DNA from: a bacterium
GTDB lineage: Bacteria > Patescibacteriota > Patescibacteriia > JACQRZ01
Direction of reading: 5' to 3'
Assembly: GCA_030688365.1 (NCBI GenBank)
Contig: JAUYIE010000018.1
Coordinates: 1 to 33,972 of the forward strand
Length of the DNA stretch: 33,972 bases
Part shown: piece by piece, positions 16,183 to 23,796 of the stretch
Layout: every line of letters starts with the position of its first letter
How positions within the stretch are numbered: the first letter of the stretch is position 1
Program-made: the position numbers and the translations under genes
The notes under the pieces: generated by a model
Told to the model about the DNA's origin: nothing
Database searches by the model: none
The model's input: only the letters and a program-made list of their open reading frames with translations

Positions 16183-16688
16183 TAATTTGACATAACCCTA
16201 TCAGCAATTTCTGCTATTGATTGTGTCGCGTCAATCGGAAACACACCCTGATCAATCAATCGTTTCTCAAATCCTTCATACCAACTTAAAATGTGCTCCT
16301 GTTCCGACTTTTCCTTGCCAAAATCATTATCTATCCGCACATCGATTCGTTTTAGAAATACCTCTGGGGGACACTGTAGAAGATACACCGTATCAAACAA
16401 TTGAAAGTACTGTTTTTGATTTCCCGTCAAACCTAAAACCACCACTGTTTCTGCATTTCCTAGTAGATGTCGCAATTGTTCTTCATCAGCAATCCAATCA
16501 TGAGCCATAAGCCATTCTTTACCAATACCGTATTCGTAATCAGCTTTTTCTTTTGTTTCCTTGTTTCTCCAATGACAAAGCCCGGGCACTGAATCAACAT
16601 CATATGCAAGAATACCACGCTTGTTTAATTCACCCGCTAGGGTTGTTTTACCAACTCCCGACACGCCTGTGATATAAATCTTTGGCAT
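16182..16688 (-). CDS. P-loop kinase-like protein
   Basis: 168 residues. It has a Walker A motif GVSGVGKTT at residues 8-16, a base/substrate region YDVDSVPGLCHWR and a kinase-lid-like arginine pair near LLQCPPEVFLKRIDVRI. This is the adenylate/shikimate-kinase-like fold with unknown substrate. ATG 16688 is supported by AGAGGA 5-6 nt upstream, one of the few clear Shine-Dalgarno sequences here; a GTG at 16709 is unlikely. It lies 24 nt after the tRNA-Ser(GGA) CCA end and is coupled to the APH-like gene. Confidence 0.8.
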   Translation of the reverse strand: MPKIYITGVSGVGKTTLAGELNKRGILAYDVDSVPGLCHWRNKETKEKADYEYGIGKEWLMAHDWIADEEQLRHLLGNAETVVVLGLTGNQKQYFQLFDTVYLLQCPPEVFLKRIDVRIDNDFGKEKSEQEHILSWYEGFEKRLIDQGVFPIDATQSIAEIADRVMSN

Positions 16689-16711
16689 AAAATCCTCTTT
16701 TAAAATCACTT

Positions 16712-16799
16712 TGGCGGAGGGCGAGAGATTCGAACTCTCGGTACCTTGCGGTACGCCACCTTTCCAAGATGGTGCACTAGACCGCTATGCGAGCCCTCC
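16712..16799 (-). tRNA. tRNA-Ser(GGA)
   Basis: Minus-strand cloverleaf with acceptor GGAGGGC/GCCCTCC, anticodon stem CCATC/GGTGG and loop TTGGAAA (anticodon GGA). It has the long class II variable arm, T arm GAGAG-TTCGAAT-CTCTC, discriminator G, and an encoded CCA at 16712-16714. It sits between the S66 peptidase gene (7 nt away) and the P-loop kinase, so it probably comes from a shared transcript. Confidence 0.95.
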
Positions 16800-16805
16800 A
16801 ATCCT

Positions 16806-17780
16806 TCAATGTTTGATCATATGAATAACCGACCCTTTCCCTTTAACAATCAGCTCCACCTCCCCGCCAATCGGAAATGTAATCATGGGCGTGGTATGAC
16901 CAAAATCAACATTAGCAAGGATAGGAATATTGTCTAGCTCTTTCTTTGTTTTAATAATTTTTTTCAACAGCATCTTCGTCATATTGCTGTCACTTTGGAA
17001 TCTGCCAAATATGATTCCGCTCACCTTGTGAAACATTTTTTGATTGATAAGAGACTGAAGATGATTCTCAACTGCACGGATATTCTCTTTTGCATTATCT
17101 TCAAGGAACACTATAGAACCAGAAAGATTCGGCATAAAATCACTCCCTTGCAACAAATTCAAAGTAATCAGATTTCCACCAATAGCCCTCCCTACCGCCC
17201 GACCGTTATGCATTGCCCAAAATCCATCGCTTTTAATCTCTTCTTTATCAAACCGTTTGTTGCAAAAAAAATCAGAGGCGTGCACACCAATGATCTCATC
17301 AGCAAATAGACATTGCTCAAAATAGCTCATCGTATAATCGGTTTGTTTTTCTGCACCAAAGATAGTAAAGCCAGGACCGGAATATGTCACCAGACCGGTT
17401 TTGGTATAAATGGCATTCGCAAGTGCAGTAATATCTGACATTCCACAGAGGATTTTCGGATTATTTTTAATCAAGTCGTAGTCGAGATATTTCAATAGCT
17501 GATTGGAAGTCGCACCACCATGAACCGCTAAAATCAATTGTACCTTTTTATCAGCAAAAGCATCATGCAAATCAACGAGTCGATGTTTGATAGTCGTAGA
17601 CTCAAATTCATCAATCTCATAAACATATTTTCCAAAACTCACCTGCAATCCGAGATCTTCCAGTCTCTGTATCGCCCGCAGTTTCTTTTCTTCAGTAAAA
17701 GTTGGCAAAAAACTCTTTGCAGGTGCGACAACTCTCACATGAACACCTCTCTTTAATTTTGGTGGAAAAATTACTTTCAT
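16806..17780 (-). CDS. S66 LD-carboxypeptidase / MccF-like
   Basis: 324 residues from ATG 17780. Peptidase S66 hallmarks are HGGATSNQLLKYLD, the nucleophilic serine in CGMSDITAL, the acidic relay region FLEDN and the C-terminal histidine in DFGHTTPMITFPIGG. S66 enzymes trim the terminal D-Ala from murein tetrapeptide during recycling. The MccF subgroup cleaves microcin C-type nucleotide-peptides, and the wording leans that way, but the substrate is not certain. Its predicted start overlaps rmuC (stop region 17788) by none with this ATG; the upstream TTG would overlap. Confidence 0.88.
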   Translation of the reverse strand: MKVIFPPKLKRGVHVRVVAPAKSFLPTFTEEKKLRAIQRLEDLGLQVSFGKYVYEIDEFESTTIKHRLVDLHDAFADKKVQLILAVHGGATSNQLLKYLDYDLIKNNPKILCGMSDITALANAIYTKTGLVTYSGPGFTIFGAEKQTDYTMSYFEQCLFADEIIGVHASDFFCNKRFDKEEIKSDGFWAMHNGRAVGRAIGGNLITLNLLQGSDFMPNLSGSIVFLEDNAKENIRAVENHLQSLINQKMFHKVSGIIFGRFQSDSNMTKMLLKKIIKTKKELDNIPILANVDFGHTTPMITFPIGGEVELIVKGKGSVIHMIKH

Positions 17781-17787
17781 AAAAAAT

Positions 17788-18921
17788 TTACTCAATCAAC
17801 TTCACTTCCGCATTTTCCGGCAAAACATCCTCCCGTTTGATCTGATCCATAATTTTGTTCAGCTTCTTATTGCGAGTACTGGCAACCGCCTCATACTGTT
17901 TTACCGCTGAACCCAGCCGATCTCCCAATACATCCACTGCCTCGCTGAATTTCCCATATTCTACCTCAAAGGTTTGGATAAGTCCAATGACATGATGGAG
18001 GTTTTCTTGATAGCGGAAATTGGTATACGCCTGCTTGACCATGCGCAAGATCGCAGTGAAAGTAAACGGCCCTGCCATGACTACCTTTTTTGACATAGAC
18101 TCTTCCCACAGTTCGTTGCACTGATCATAAATAAAACTAAAAATCATCTCGTTGGGAATAAACATGATGACAAAATCCACCGTCTTATCTTCGGCATTGA
18201 TATAGTCGCGCGTCGTAACTTGTTTGATCTTTGCTTTAACATCTTGCGTAAACTGTTTGAGATGCTGTTGCTTCTCCTGTTCTGTGGTCGCACTGCCCGC
18301 TTTCAATAAAGATGCATAGGGAAACTTCACATCTATATTGATCTTCGTCTTATCAGGCATAAACACCGTGAAATCAGGTCGCGTATCCACTGACTCTAGC
18401 TGTTTATTGACAACATAATCTTGCCCCAATACAAAACCTGCCATTTTCAGGAGATTTTCTGCAATCTGCTCACCAAACTGTCCGCGAAGTTGATTGTTTG
18501 AAAGAATGTTCTTCAAATCATCAGTACTGCCTTTCAGCTCTGATGTCGCTTTTTGCTGTTGTTCCAGTTCTTGTTTCAAAGCAGAAAAAGATGCGACATG
18601 TGCAGTATCAAACTTTGCCAACCGCTCTTGCTGTTGGACGATATCTTTACGTAACTCGTTAATCATTTTCTCAATCCCATCCTTCCGATTATCAAGATCA
18701 GTCCGTGCGGCGGTCTGTGAGGCGTTAAACGTCTCTTTTGCCAATGAAAAAAATTGTTCTTGTGCACCACGAAGCGCTTCTTGCGTCACAGACGTAAGGT
18801 GTGTCCGTAATTCATCTGCATTAGCATTATTATTTACAATGGGACGACGTGTACTGATAACAAAATATACAACAAATGCGCCTACCAATAAACCGATAAT
18901 AACGGCGATAAGTATCTCCAT
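17788..18921 (-). CDS. rmuC: DNA recombination protein RmuC
   Basis: 377 residues. An N-terminal membrane anchor (~2-25, IAVIIGLLVGAFVVYFVIS) is followed by a long coiled coil (~40-140) rich in Gln/Lys/Glu. The RmuC nuclease-like domain comes next, with NNQLRGQFGEQIAENLL, RPDFTVFMPD and INIDVKFPYAS (PD-(D/E)XK-like acidic/Lys set). RmuC limits inversions at inverted repeats and may cut DNA structures at the membrane. Divergent from the P-type ATPase, with back-to-back promoters. Confidence 0.95.
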   Translation of the reverse strand: MEILIAVIIGLLVGAFVVYFVISTRRPIVNNNANADELRTHLTSVTQEALRGAQEQFFSLAKETFNASQTAARTDLDNRKDGIEKMINELRKDIVQQQERLAKFDTAHVASFSALKQELEQQQKATSELKGSTDDLKNILSNNQLRGQFGEQIAENLLKMAGFVLGQDYVVNKQLESVDTRPDFTVFMPDKTKINIDVKFPYASLLKAGSATTEQEKQQHLKQFTQDVKAKIKQVTTRDYINAEDKTVDFVIMFIPNEMIFSFIYDQCNELWEESMSKKVVMAGPFTFTAILRMVKQAYTNFRYQENLHHVIGLIQTFEVEYGKFSEAVDVLGDRLGSAVKQYEAVASTRNKKLNKIMDQIKREDVLPENAEVKLIE

Positions 18922-18924
18922 ACA

Positions 18925-18953
18925 TTGAGTAAAATACTAAACATTGATAGACT
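18925..18953 (+). promoter_or_regulatory. Promoter of the P-type ATPase
   Basis: TTGAGT (18925-18930), 17-nt spacer, TAGACT (18948-18953). Start near 18960, so the in-frame TTG at 18944 would not be transcribed, which supports ATG 18992. Confidence 0.5.
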
Positions 18954-18954
18954 T

Positions 18955-18982
18955 ACCCTATCACACACTGAAGAAAAATCAA
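18955..18982 (-). promoter_or_regulatory. Promoter of rmuC
   Basis: Minus strand TTGATT (18977-18982), 16-nt spacer, TAGGGT (18955-18960). Back to back with the ATPase promoter. Confidence 0.45.
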
Positions 18983-18991
18983 CGCAACCCC

Positions 18992-21691
18992 ATGCTCTCT
19001 CGTCCTTGGCACACTCTTTCAACGCGAACCTGCGCACAGGAGTTACAAACTCATCCCAAAAAGGGTCTTTCTGAAAAAGAAATAGAAGCACGCGTCCGTG
19101 CCTATGGAATCAACGAACTTCCCGCACCAAAGAAAGATACTCTTATTACCATTATACTGCGACAATTTCGCAGTCCTTTAGTATTTCTACTTTTAACTGC
19201 CGGTGCGATTGCATATGGTACAGGACACACGATTGACGCGATCTTTATTACAGTAGTATTATTTTTAAATTCCATTATTGGCAGTATTCAAGAAGGCCGA
19301 GCAAATAATGCATTAGATGCACTTACTCGTTTTGTCAAAACGCAAGCGACAGTCCTTCGCGACGAGAAGGAAATTATCATACCCGATACACAACTGGTAC
19401 CTGGTGATATTATTTTACTAAAAGAAGGAGAGAAGATAGGTGCGGATGTGCGAATTATCTCTACACAAGGATTACATGTAGATCAATCATCGTTGACGGG
19501 TGAATCTATACCCGTTACAAAAACGGCGCATACCTTGCGAGGAAAAAAGATGCCATACCCCGATCAGACAAACATGGCGTTTAAAGGTACATTAATCGTT
19601 GCCGGGTCTGCATTGGGTATTGTGGTAGAAACTGGCGTCCATACCGCCATCGGACACATAGGAAAATCGCTTGAACATATTTCGCAAGAAATTCCACTTC
19701 AAAAAAATCTGCGACGCCTTTCCTTTTTCATTTTACTCACCACCATTGGCATAGGGATCGTAGTGTTGGGAATAGGTCTATTGCGAGGCATCGCTATCGC
19801 TGACATGTTATTGATATCTATTTCTCTGGCAGTGTCAGTCATCCCCGAAGGATTGCCAGTTGTACTGACGATTGTGTTGGCAAGTGGTGTATGGCGGATG
19901 GCGCGACGCAACGCCTTGGTCAAACGGCTCCAAGCTGTGGAAGCACTGGGGCAGGCAGATGTCATTGCAGTAGATAAAACGGGTACTATCACAAAAAACC
20001 AACTAGTAGTACGTAGTATTTTTGCCGGTGGTGCATTATTTCGTGTAACTGGTAATGGATATGATACGCAAGGTGAGGTCATTCCCGTCAACCATAGCGC
20101 GCCGTATGATGCACTAGATCGAACCCTGATGTTAGCCGCGCTATCAGCAAATGCAAGTGTGGCATGGGATGAAGATACGAGTCAATGGAAAATCAGTGGT
20201 GACCCGACCGAAGCAGCGATGCTTGTCGCATTTCACAAACGGAAACTTTCTCTAGTAGATTATAAAAAGATGTTCCCCCGTATTTCTGATTTGCCCTTTG
20301 ATTATCGCACACGGATACGAGCCACCCTACATGAAGATAAAACACATGTACGTGCTATCATCTCGGGCGCACCTGAAAGTATACTTGATAGAGTAACAAA
20401 CATACGTACAAAAGAAGGAACCATCACATTAACAAAAGAAGGACGCATCACCCTTGAACAGCGGATACACATGTCCATATCAAAAGGACTACGCGTGATC
20501 GCTTTAGCAACTTCACAATATAATAAACGGTCAGCATTACCGACGTCACATGACTCATTAACAGGTCTCACGCTTGAAGGTCTTTTCGCTATGGAAGATA
20601 CATTACGGGAAGGAGTCAAAGATGCGGTTGCACAGGCATTACGCGCAGGTATACGTGTGGTCATGCTTACTGGTGATCACGCATTGACAGCCAAAGCAAT
20701 AGCACGCGAGGCAGGCATCTACGCGTCTCATCATACAATACTGACAGGTGAAGAAATTGAGCATTTTTCATCTGGCGAACTTGCACGACACCTTGCGACG
20801 ACAACCGTCATAGCTCGCGTACTTCCTGAACAAAAATTACGTATCATACAGAGTTATCACACAAATAACGAAATCGTTGCTATGACAGGTGATGGTGTGA
20901 ATGACGCACCGGCATTGGTCGCTGCTGATTTGGGAATAGCTATGGGAACGATCGGCAGTGATGTTGCCAAAGAAGCGGCGGATATTGTGTTAGTGGATGA
21001 CAACTTTCGCAGTATTGTCTCTGCAGTACGCGAAGGACGACTCATGTATCGCACACTTCAACGCGTCCTGTTATATCTCTTCTCAACCAACGCGGGAGAA
21101 GTCCTTACCTTGCTTGGTGCATTGATCTTGGGTCTTCCCGTGCCTCTGTTTGCTACGCAAATCTTATGGCTCAATTTGGTCACTGACGGCTTTCTTGATG
21201 TCACGCTTGCACGTGAACCAGCACATACCCAAGAAGTACCAAAAAAACGATCCAATCACGGCTTCTTACTGATCGGTAAAGCATCTATTTTTCGCTTAAT
21301 CCTTATGGCAAGCGTCATGGCAATTGGCACCCTCATTCTCTATCATCAACACCTTACGGATGATTTTACAAAAGCATCTACCCTTGTACTGACCACATTG
21401 GCAATATTTCAGTGGATCAATGTATGGAATTGTCGATCACATACCAGGTCAGTCTTTTTACTCAATCCCTTTAAAAATCCATGGCTGATTTTGGCTACCA
21501 TCATCGTATTTGCACTTCATCTATTTGCGATATACAATCCTTTGATGAATCGCATATTACACACCACTCCACTTTCATTATCTGATTGGTGTGTGGCGGG
21601 AAGTGTTGCTCTCTCTATACTCGTTGTAGAAGAACTACGAAAACTTATTACAAACATTATGAAAAAAAATAACAAATCTTCTTATGTTTGA
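18992..21691 (+). CDS. P2-type Ca2+-transporting ATPase
   Basis: 899 residues. Actuator TGES at ~169-172; M4 PEGLP at ~285; phosphorylation motif DKTGTIT at ~328; nucleotide-domain KGLRVIALA; hinge TGDGVNDAPAL. Known Ca2+ ligands of the SERCA/PMR1 class are all there: Glu in PEGLP, Asn and Glu in M5 (STNAGEV), Asn/Thr/Asp in M6 (NLVTDG). This supports calcium (or Mn2+) export rather than Na+/K+ or heavy metals. About ten membrane segments, full length. It overlaps the following dedA-like gene by 8 nt, so the two are probably translated together. Confidence 0.95.
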   Translation: MLSRPWHTLSTRTCAQELQTHPKKGLSEKEIEARVRAYGINELPAPKKDTLITIILRQFRSPLVFLLLTAGAIAYGTGHTIDAIFITVVLFLNSIIGSIQEGRANNALDALTRFVKTQATVLRDEKEIIIPDTQLVPGDIILLKEGEKIGADVRIISTQGLHVDQSSLTGESIPVTKTAHTLRGKKMPYPDQTNMAFKGTLIVAGSALGIVVETGVHTAIGHIGKSLEHISQEIPLQKNLRRLSFFILLTTIGIGIVVLGIGLLRGIAIADMLLISISLAVSVIPEGLPVVLTIVLASGVWRMARRNALVKRLQAVEALGQADVIAVDKTGTITKNQLVVRSIFAGGALFRVTGNGYDTQGEVIPVNHSAPYDALDRTLMLAALSANASVAWDEDTSQWKISGDPTEAAMLVAFHKRKLSLVDYKKMFPRISDLPFDYRTRIRATLHEDKTHVRAIISGAPESILDRVTNIRTKEGTITLTKEGRITLEQRIHMSISKGLRVIALATSQYNKRSALPTSHDSLTGLTLEGLFAMEDTLREGVKDAVAQALRAGIRVVMLTGDHALTAKAIAREAGIYASHHTILTGEEIEHFSSGELARHLATTTVIARVLPEQKLRIIQSYHTNNEIVAMTGDGVNDAPALVAADLGIAMGTIGSDVAKEAADIVLVDDNFRSIVSAVREGRLMYRTLQRVLLYLFSTNAGEVLTLLGALILGLPVPLFATQILWLNLVTDGFLDVTLAREPAHTQEVPKKRSNHGFLLIGKASIFRLILMASVMAIGTLILYHQHLTDDFTKASTLVLTTLAIFQWINVWNCRSHTRSVFLLNPFKNPWLILATIIVFALHLFAIYNPLMNRILHTTPLSLSDWCVAGSVALSILVVEELRKLITNIMKKNNKSSYV

Positions 21692-22331
21692 TCTCCCTAC
21701 GTTCCTCACACATGCAGGGTATGTGGGGCTCTTCCTTATTGTGTTTAGCGAATCAGGATTGTTTATCGGTTTTTTATTTCCTGGTGATAGTCTTCTCTTT
21801 ACTGCGGGGTTCCTAGCATCACAAGGTCATCTCAATATCGCTATTGTTGTATTTTTGACAATGATCGGTGCGATTGCCGGTGATACAGTTGGCTATGCAT
21901 TTGGTCATCATGTAGGACGCAAACTATTCAAAAGAAAAAACTCAATTTTTTTTCACCAAGACCATCTCAAAAAAGCACAACGATTTTATGAACGACATGG
22001 TGGCAAAACAATTATCCTTGCGCGCTTCATCCCTGTCATACGTACATTTGCGCCGATAGTGGCGGGTATGGGTTCAATGAAATATTCCCGCTTTCTTACA
22101 TACAATATCATAGGTGGCACCTTGTGGGCGGCAGGGCTATCGTTACTTGGATATTTTCTTGGTAGTCTCATTCCCAATGTTGATAGGTATCTCTTACCCA
22201 TCATCTTTTTCATTATTGTCATTTCAATCCTACCTGGCATCATTCATCTTTTTCGCGATCCGGCCTCTCGTTCGCTTATATTTGAACTGTCACGCCGTGA
22301 TATAAGAAATCTATTTAAACAAAATAAATAA
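21684..22331 (+). CDS. DedA-family membrane protein
   Basis: 215 residues. Diagnostic DedA blocks are ESGLFIGFLFPGDSLLFTAG, GDTVGYAFGHHVGRKLF and ILARFIPVIRTFAPIVAGMG (conserved acidic, Gly and Arg positions), with four to five hydrophobic segments. DedA proteins are flippase-like transporters of undecaprenyl phosphate or phospholipids, tied to envelope homeostasis. It is expressed with the Ca2+ ATPase (overlapping start). Its stop lies in the stem of the following terminator. Confidence 0.93.
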   Translation: MFDLPTFLTHAGYVGLFLIVFSESGLFIGFLFPGDSLLFTAGFLASQGHLNIAIVVFLTMIGAIAGDTVGYAFGHHVGRKLFKRKNSIFFHQDHLKKAQRFYERHGGKTIILARFIPVIRTFAPIVAGMGSMKYSRFLTYNIIGGTLWAAGLSLLGYFLGSLIPNVDRYLLPIIFFIIVISILPGIIHLFRDPASRSLIFELSRRDIRNLFKQNK

Positions 22332-22364
22332 GACTGCCAAGACGGTGCGTGGCAATCTTATTTA
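22325..22364. terminator. Bidirectional terminator between convergent genes
   Basis: 15-bp stem TAAATAAGACTGCCA (22325-22339) with TGGCAATCTTATTTA (22350-22364), one C/A mismatch, 10-nt loop. AT-rich outer arms serve as U-tracts in both directions between dedA and the TrxB-like gene. Confidence 0.8.
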
Positions 22365-22373
22365 TCCAAGAAA

Positions 22374-23321
22374 CTACTCCTCATGCCCCTTACATCCGTC
22401 ACTGTGACGCTTGAAATATTCATACGCACCGGTAGTGGCAACAGAACCGGTAGCGGCGGCTGTGATTGATTGTTTAAAATGTCCAAACATATCAGCAATG
22501 TCTCCCGCTGCATAGACTCCTGATACGCTTGTTTCCATCATTTCTGCCACTGTAACATATCCAAATTGGTTCAACGTGCACCCCAACTGTGTTGCTAACG
22601 CGTTATTGGGATCCGCACCTACTTCAATAAACAATCCTTGCGCTTGAATCTCATCCGATCCATTGTATGGCTTTGATATTTTTATTTTTTCCAAACGATC
22701 ACTCCCAATGATCTCCGTCACCGTCGTACCAAACAGAACTTCCACCTTATCACCCAACTTTTTTAAATGTTCCTGATTGATCGGTTCTGCCTTAATGCGA
22801 TCTCCGCGAATGATAAAATATATTTTACTTGCATATTGTGCGGCCAAGTTGATACCTTTTACCGATGCGTCGCCCCCTCCCACAACAGCAATCACCTTAT
22901 CGCGATACAGTGGCCCGTCGCAGGTAATACAATAATGCACCCCTTTTTGAGACAATGCATCTTCATTTGGCAATCCAAGTGTGCGCCGTTTGGTTCCCTG
23001 CCCCAAAAGTAAGGTATGTCCGTGGAATGTCTTTCCTTTTTGTGTAGTTACCTCAATACATCCATCATCTAGTTTTTTAGCTGACACCACACTATCATCC
23101 ATAAAATGCACGCCGACTTTCTCTGCCTGACCTTTCATCTTCATCATAAGCTCAAAACCATCAATTTCCGGCGCGCCGGGATAATTTTCAATAATACCGG
23201 CAATTGAGTTGTATCCACCAAATTCTGCACCAACCACCAACACATTCATGCGGTATCGTCCTGCATAAATGGCACCAGCGAGACCGGCTGCGCCGTTTCC
23301 CACGATTATCAAATCGTACAT
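22374..23321 (-). CDS. Thioredoxin-reductase-like FAD/NAD(P)H disulfide reductase
   Basis: 315 residues. FAD-binding GNGAAGLAGAIYAGR at residues 8-22, redox-active CxxC as YCITCDGPLYRD, NAD(P)-binding VVGGGDASVKGINLA, and C-terminal FAD motif GVYAAGDIADMF. Length and order match TrxB. The next gene upstream (5-nt gap) is a glutaredoxin rather than a thioredoxin, so the likely job is NAD(P)H-driven reduction of that glutaredoxin (inference). The CITC active site differs from the usual CATC. An HxxH-like cysteine/histidine tail (CKGHEE) ends the protein. Confidence 0.92.
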   Translation of the reverse strand: MYDLIIVGNGAAGLAGAIYAGRYRMNVLVVGAEFGGYNSIAGIIENYPGAPEIDGFELMMKMKGQAEKVGVHFMDDSVVSAKKLDDGCIEVTTQKGKTFHGHTLLLGQGTKRRTLGLPNEDALSQKGVHYCITCDGPLYRDKVIAVVGGGDASVKGINLAAQYASKIYFIIRGDRIKAEPINQEHLKKLGDKVEVLFGTTVTEIIGSDRLEKIKISKPYNGSDEIQAQGLFIEVGADPNNALATQLGCTLNQFGYVTVAEMMETSVSGVYAAGDIADMFGHFKQSITAAATGSVATTGAYEYFKRHSDGCKGHEE

Positions 23322-23326
23322 AGTTA

Positions 23327-23584
23327 TTATTTTCTAATGTCTAGCAGTGTTGCCAAACGGTCTTGATCAAAACCCACAACGATTTCACCGTTTACATCAA
23401 TCACCGGCACCCCCATTTGATTGGATTTTGCGATCATCTCCTCTTGCGCTTTGATGTCTTGGCTCACATCTTTTTCAGTATATGCGACCTTGTACTCATT
23501 GAAAAAAGACTTGGCGAGTTTGCAGTACCCGCAGGTTGGCGTGGAATAAATAGTCACTGTTGGACGTGTGGTCTCCTGGTCCAT
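23327..23584 (-). CDS. Glutaredoxin/NrdH-like redoxin
   Basis: 85-residue thioredoxin-fold protein with CGYC active site (STPTCGYCKLAKSFFNEY), the cis-proline loop MGVPVID and a C-terminal VVGFDQDRL motif. This pattern is common to bacterial Uxx-star/NrdH-type glutaredoxins. It donates electrons to ribonucleotide reductase or other targets. It precedes the reductase gene by 5 nt in a two-gene operon with promoter at 23623-23652. Confidence 0.93.
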   Translation of the reverse strand: MDQETTRPTVTIYSTPTCGYCKLAKSFFNEYKVAYTEKDVSQDIKAQEEMIAKSNQMGVPVIDVNGEIVVGFDQDRLATLLDIRK

Positions 23585-23622
23585 AAAGATTGAGATTATG
23601 AATAGATATCAAATGTATCCAC

Positions 23623-23652
23623 AGTATAGCGAGCTATGGAAAGAAGAGCAAA
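23623..23652 (-). promoter_or_regulatory. Promoter of glutaredoxin-reductase operon
   Basis: Minus strand TTGCTC (23647-23652), 18-nt spacer, TATACT (23623-23628). Start near 23616, leader ~32 nt. Confidence 0.55.
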
Positions 23653-23682
23653 CGTTTGACCAAAAAATCTTCACAAAGTTGT

Positions 23683-23710
23683 TGAATTTTCTTTTGTTTT
23701 CATGTAAAAT
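23683..23710 (+). promoter_or_regulatory. Promoter of the VanW-family gene
   Basis: TTGAAT (23683-23688), 16-nt spacer, TAAAAT (23705-23710). Start near 23717, about 80 nt before ATG 23797. Confidence 0.5.
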
Positions 23711-23796
23711 CCAGTACAATACTACAGTATATTATCCGCAACACTATAAAACAACTATTTCAAAAAATCTTTCATCGTCCTTCCCCCCGCGTCCTG

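Noticed and set aside
20302-20664. Open frames of 60-130 codons opposite the ATPase, suf, helicase and other genes
   Set aside because: They lie antisense to strongly conserved proteins, lack recognisable motifs and reflect mirror codon bias.
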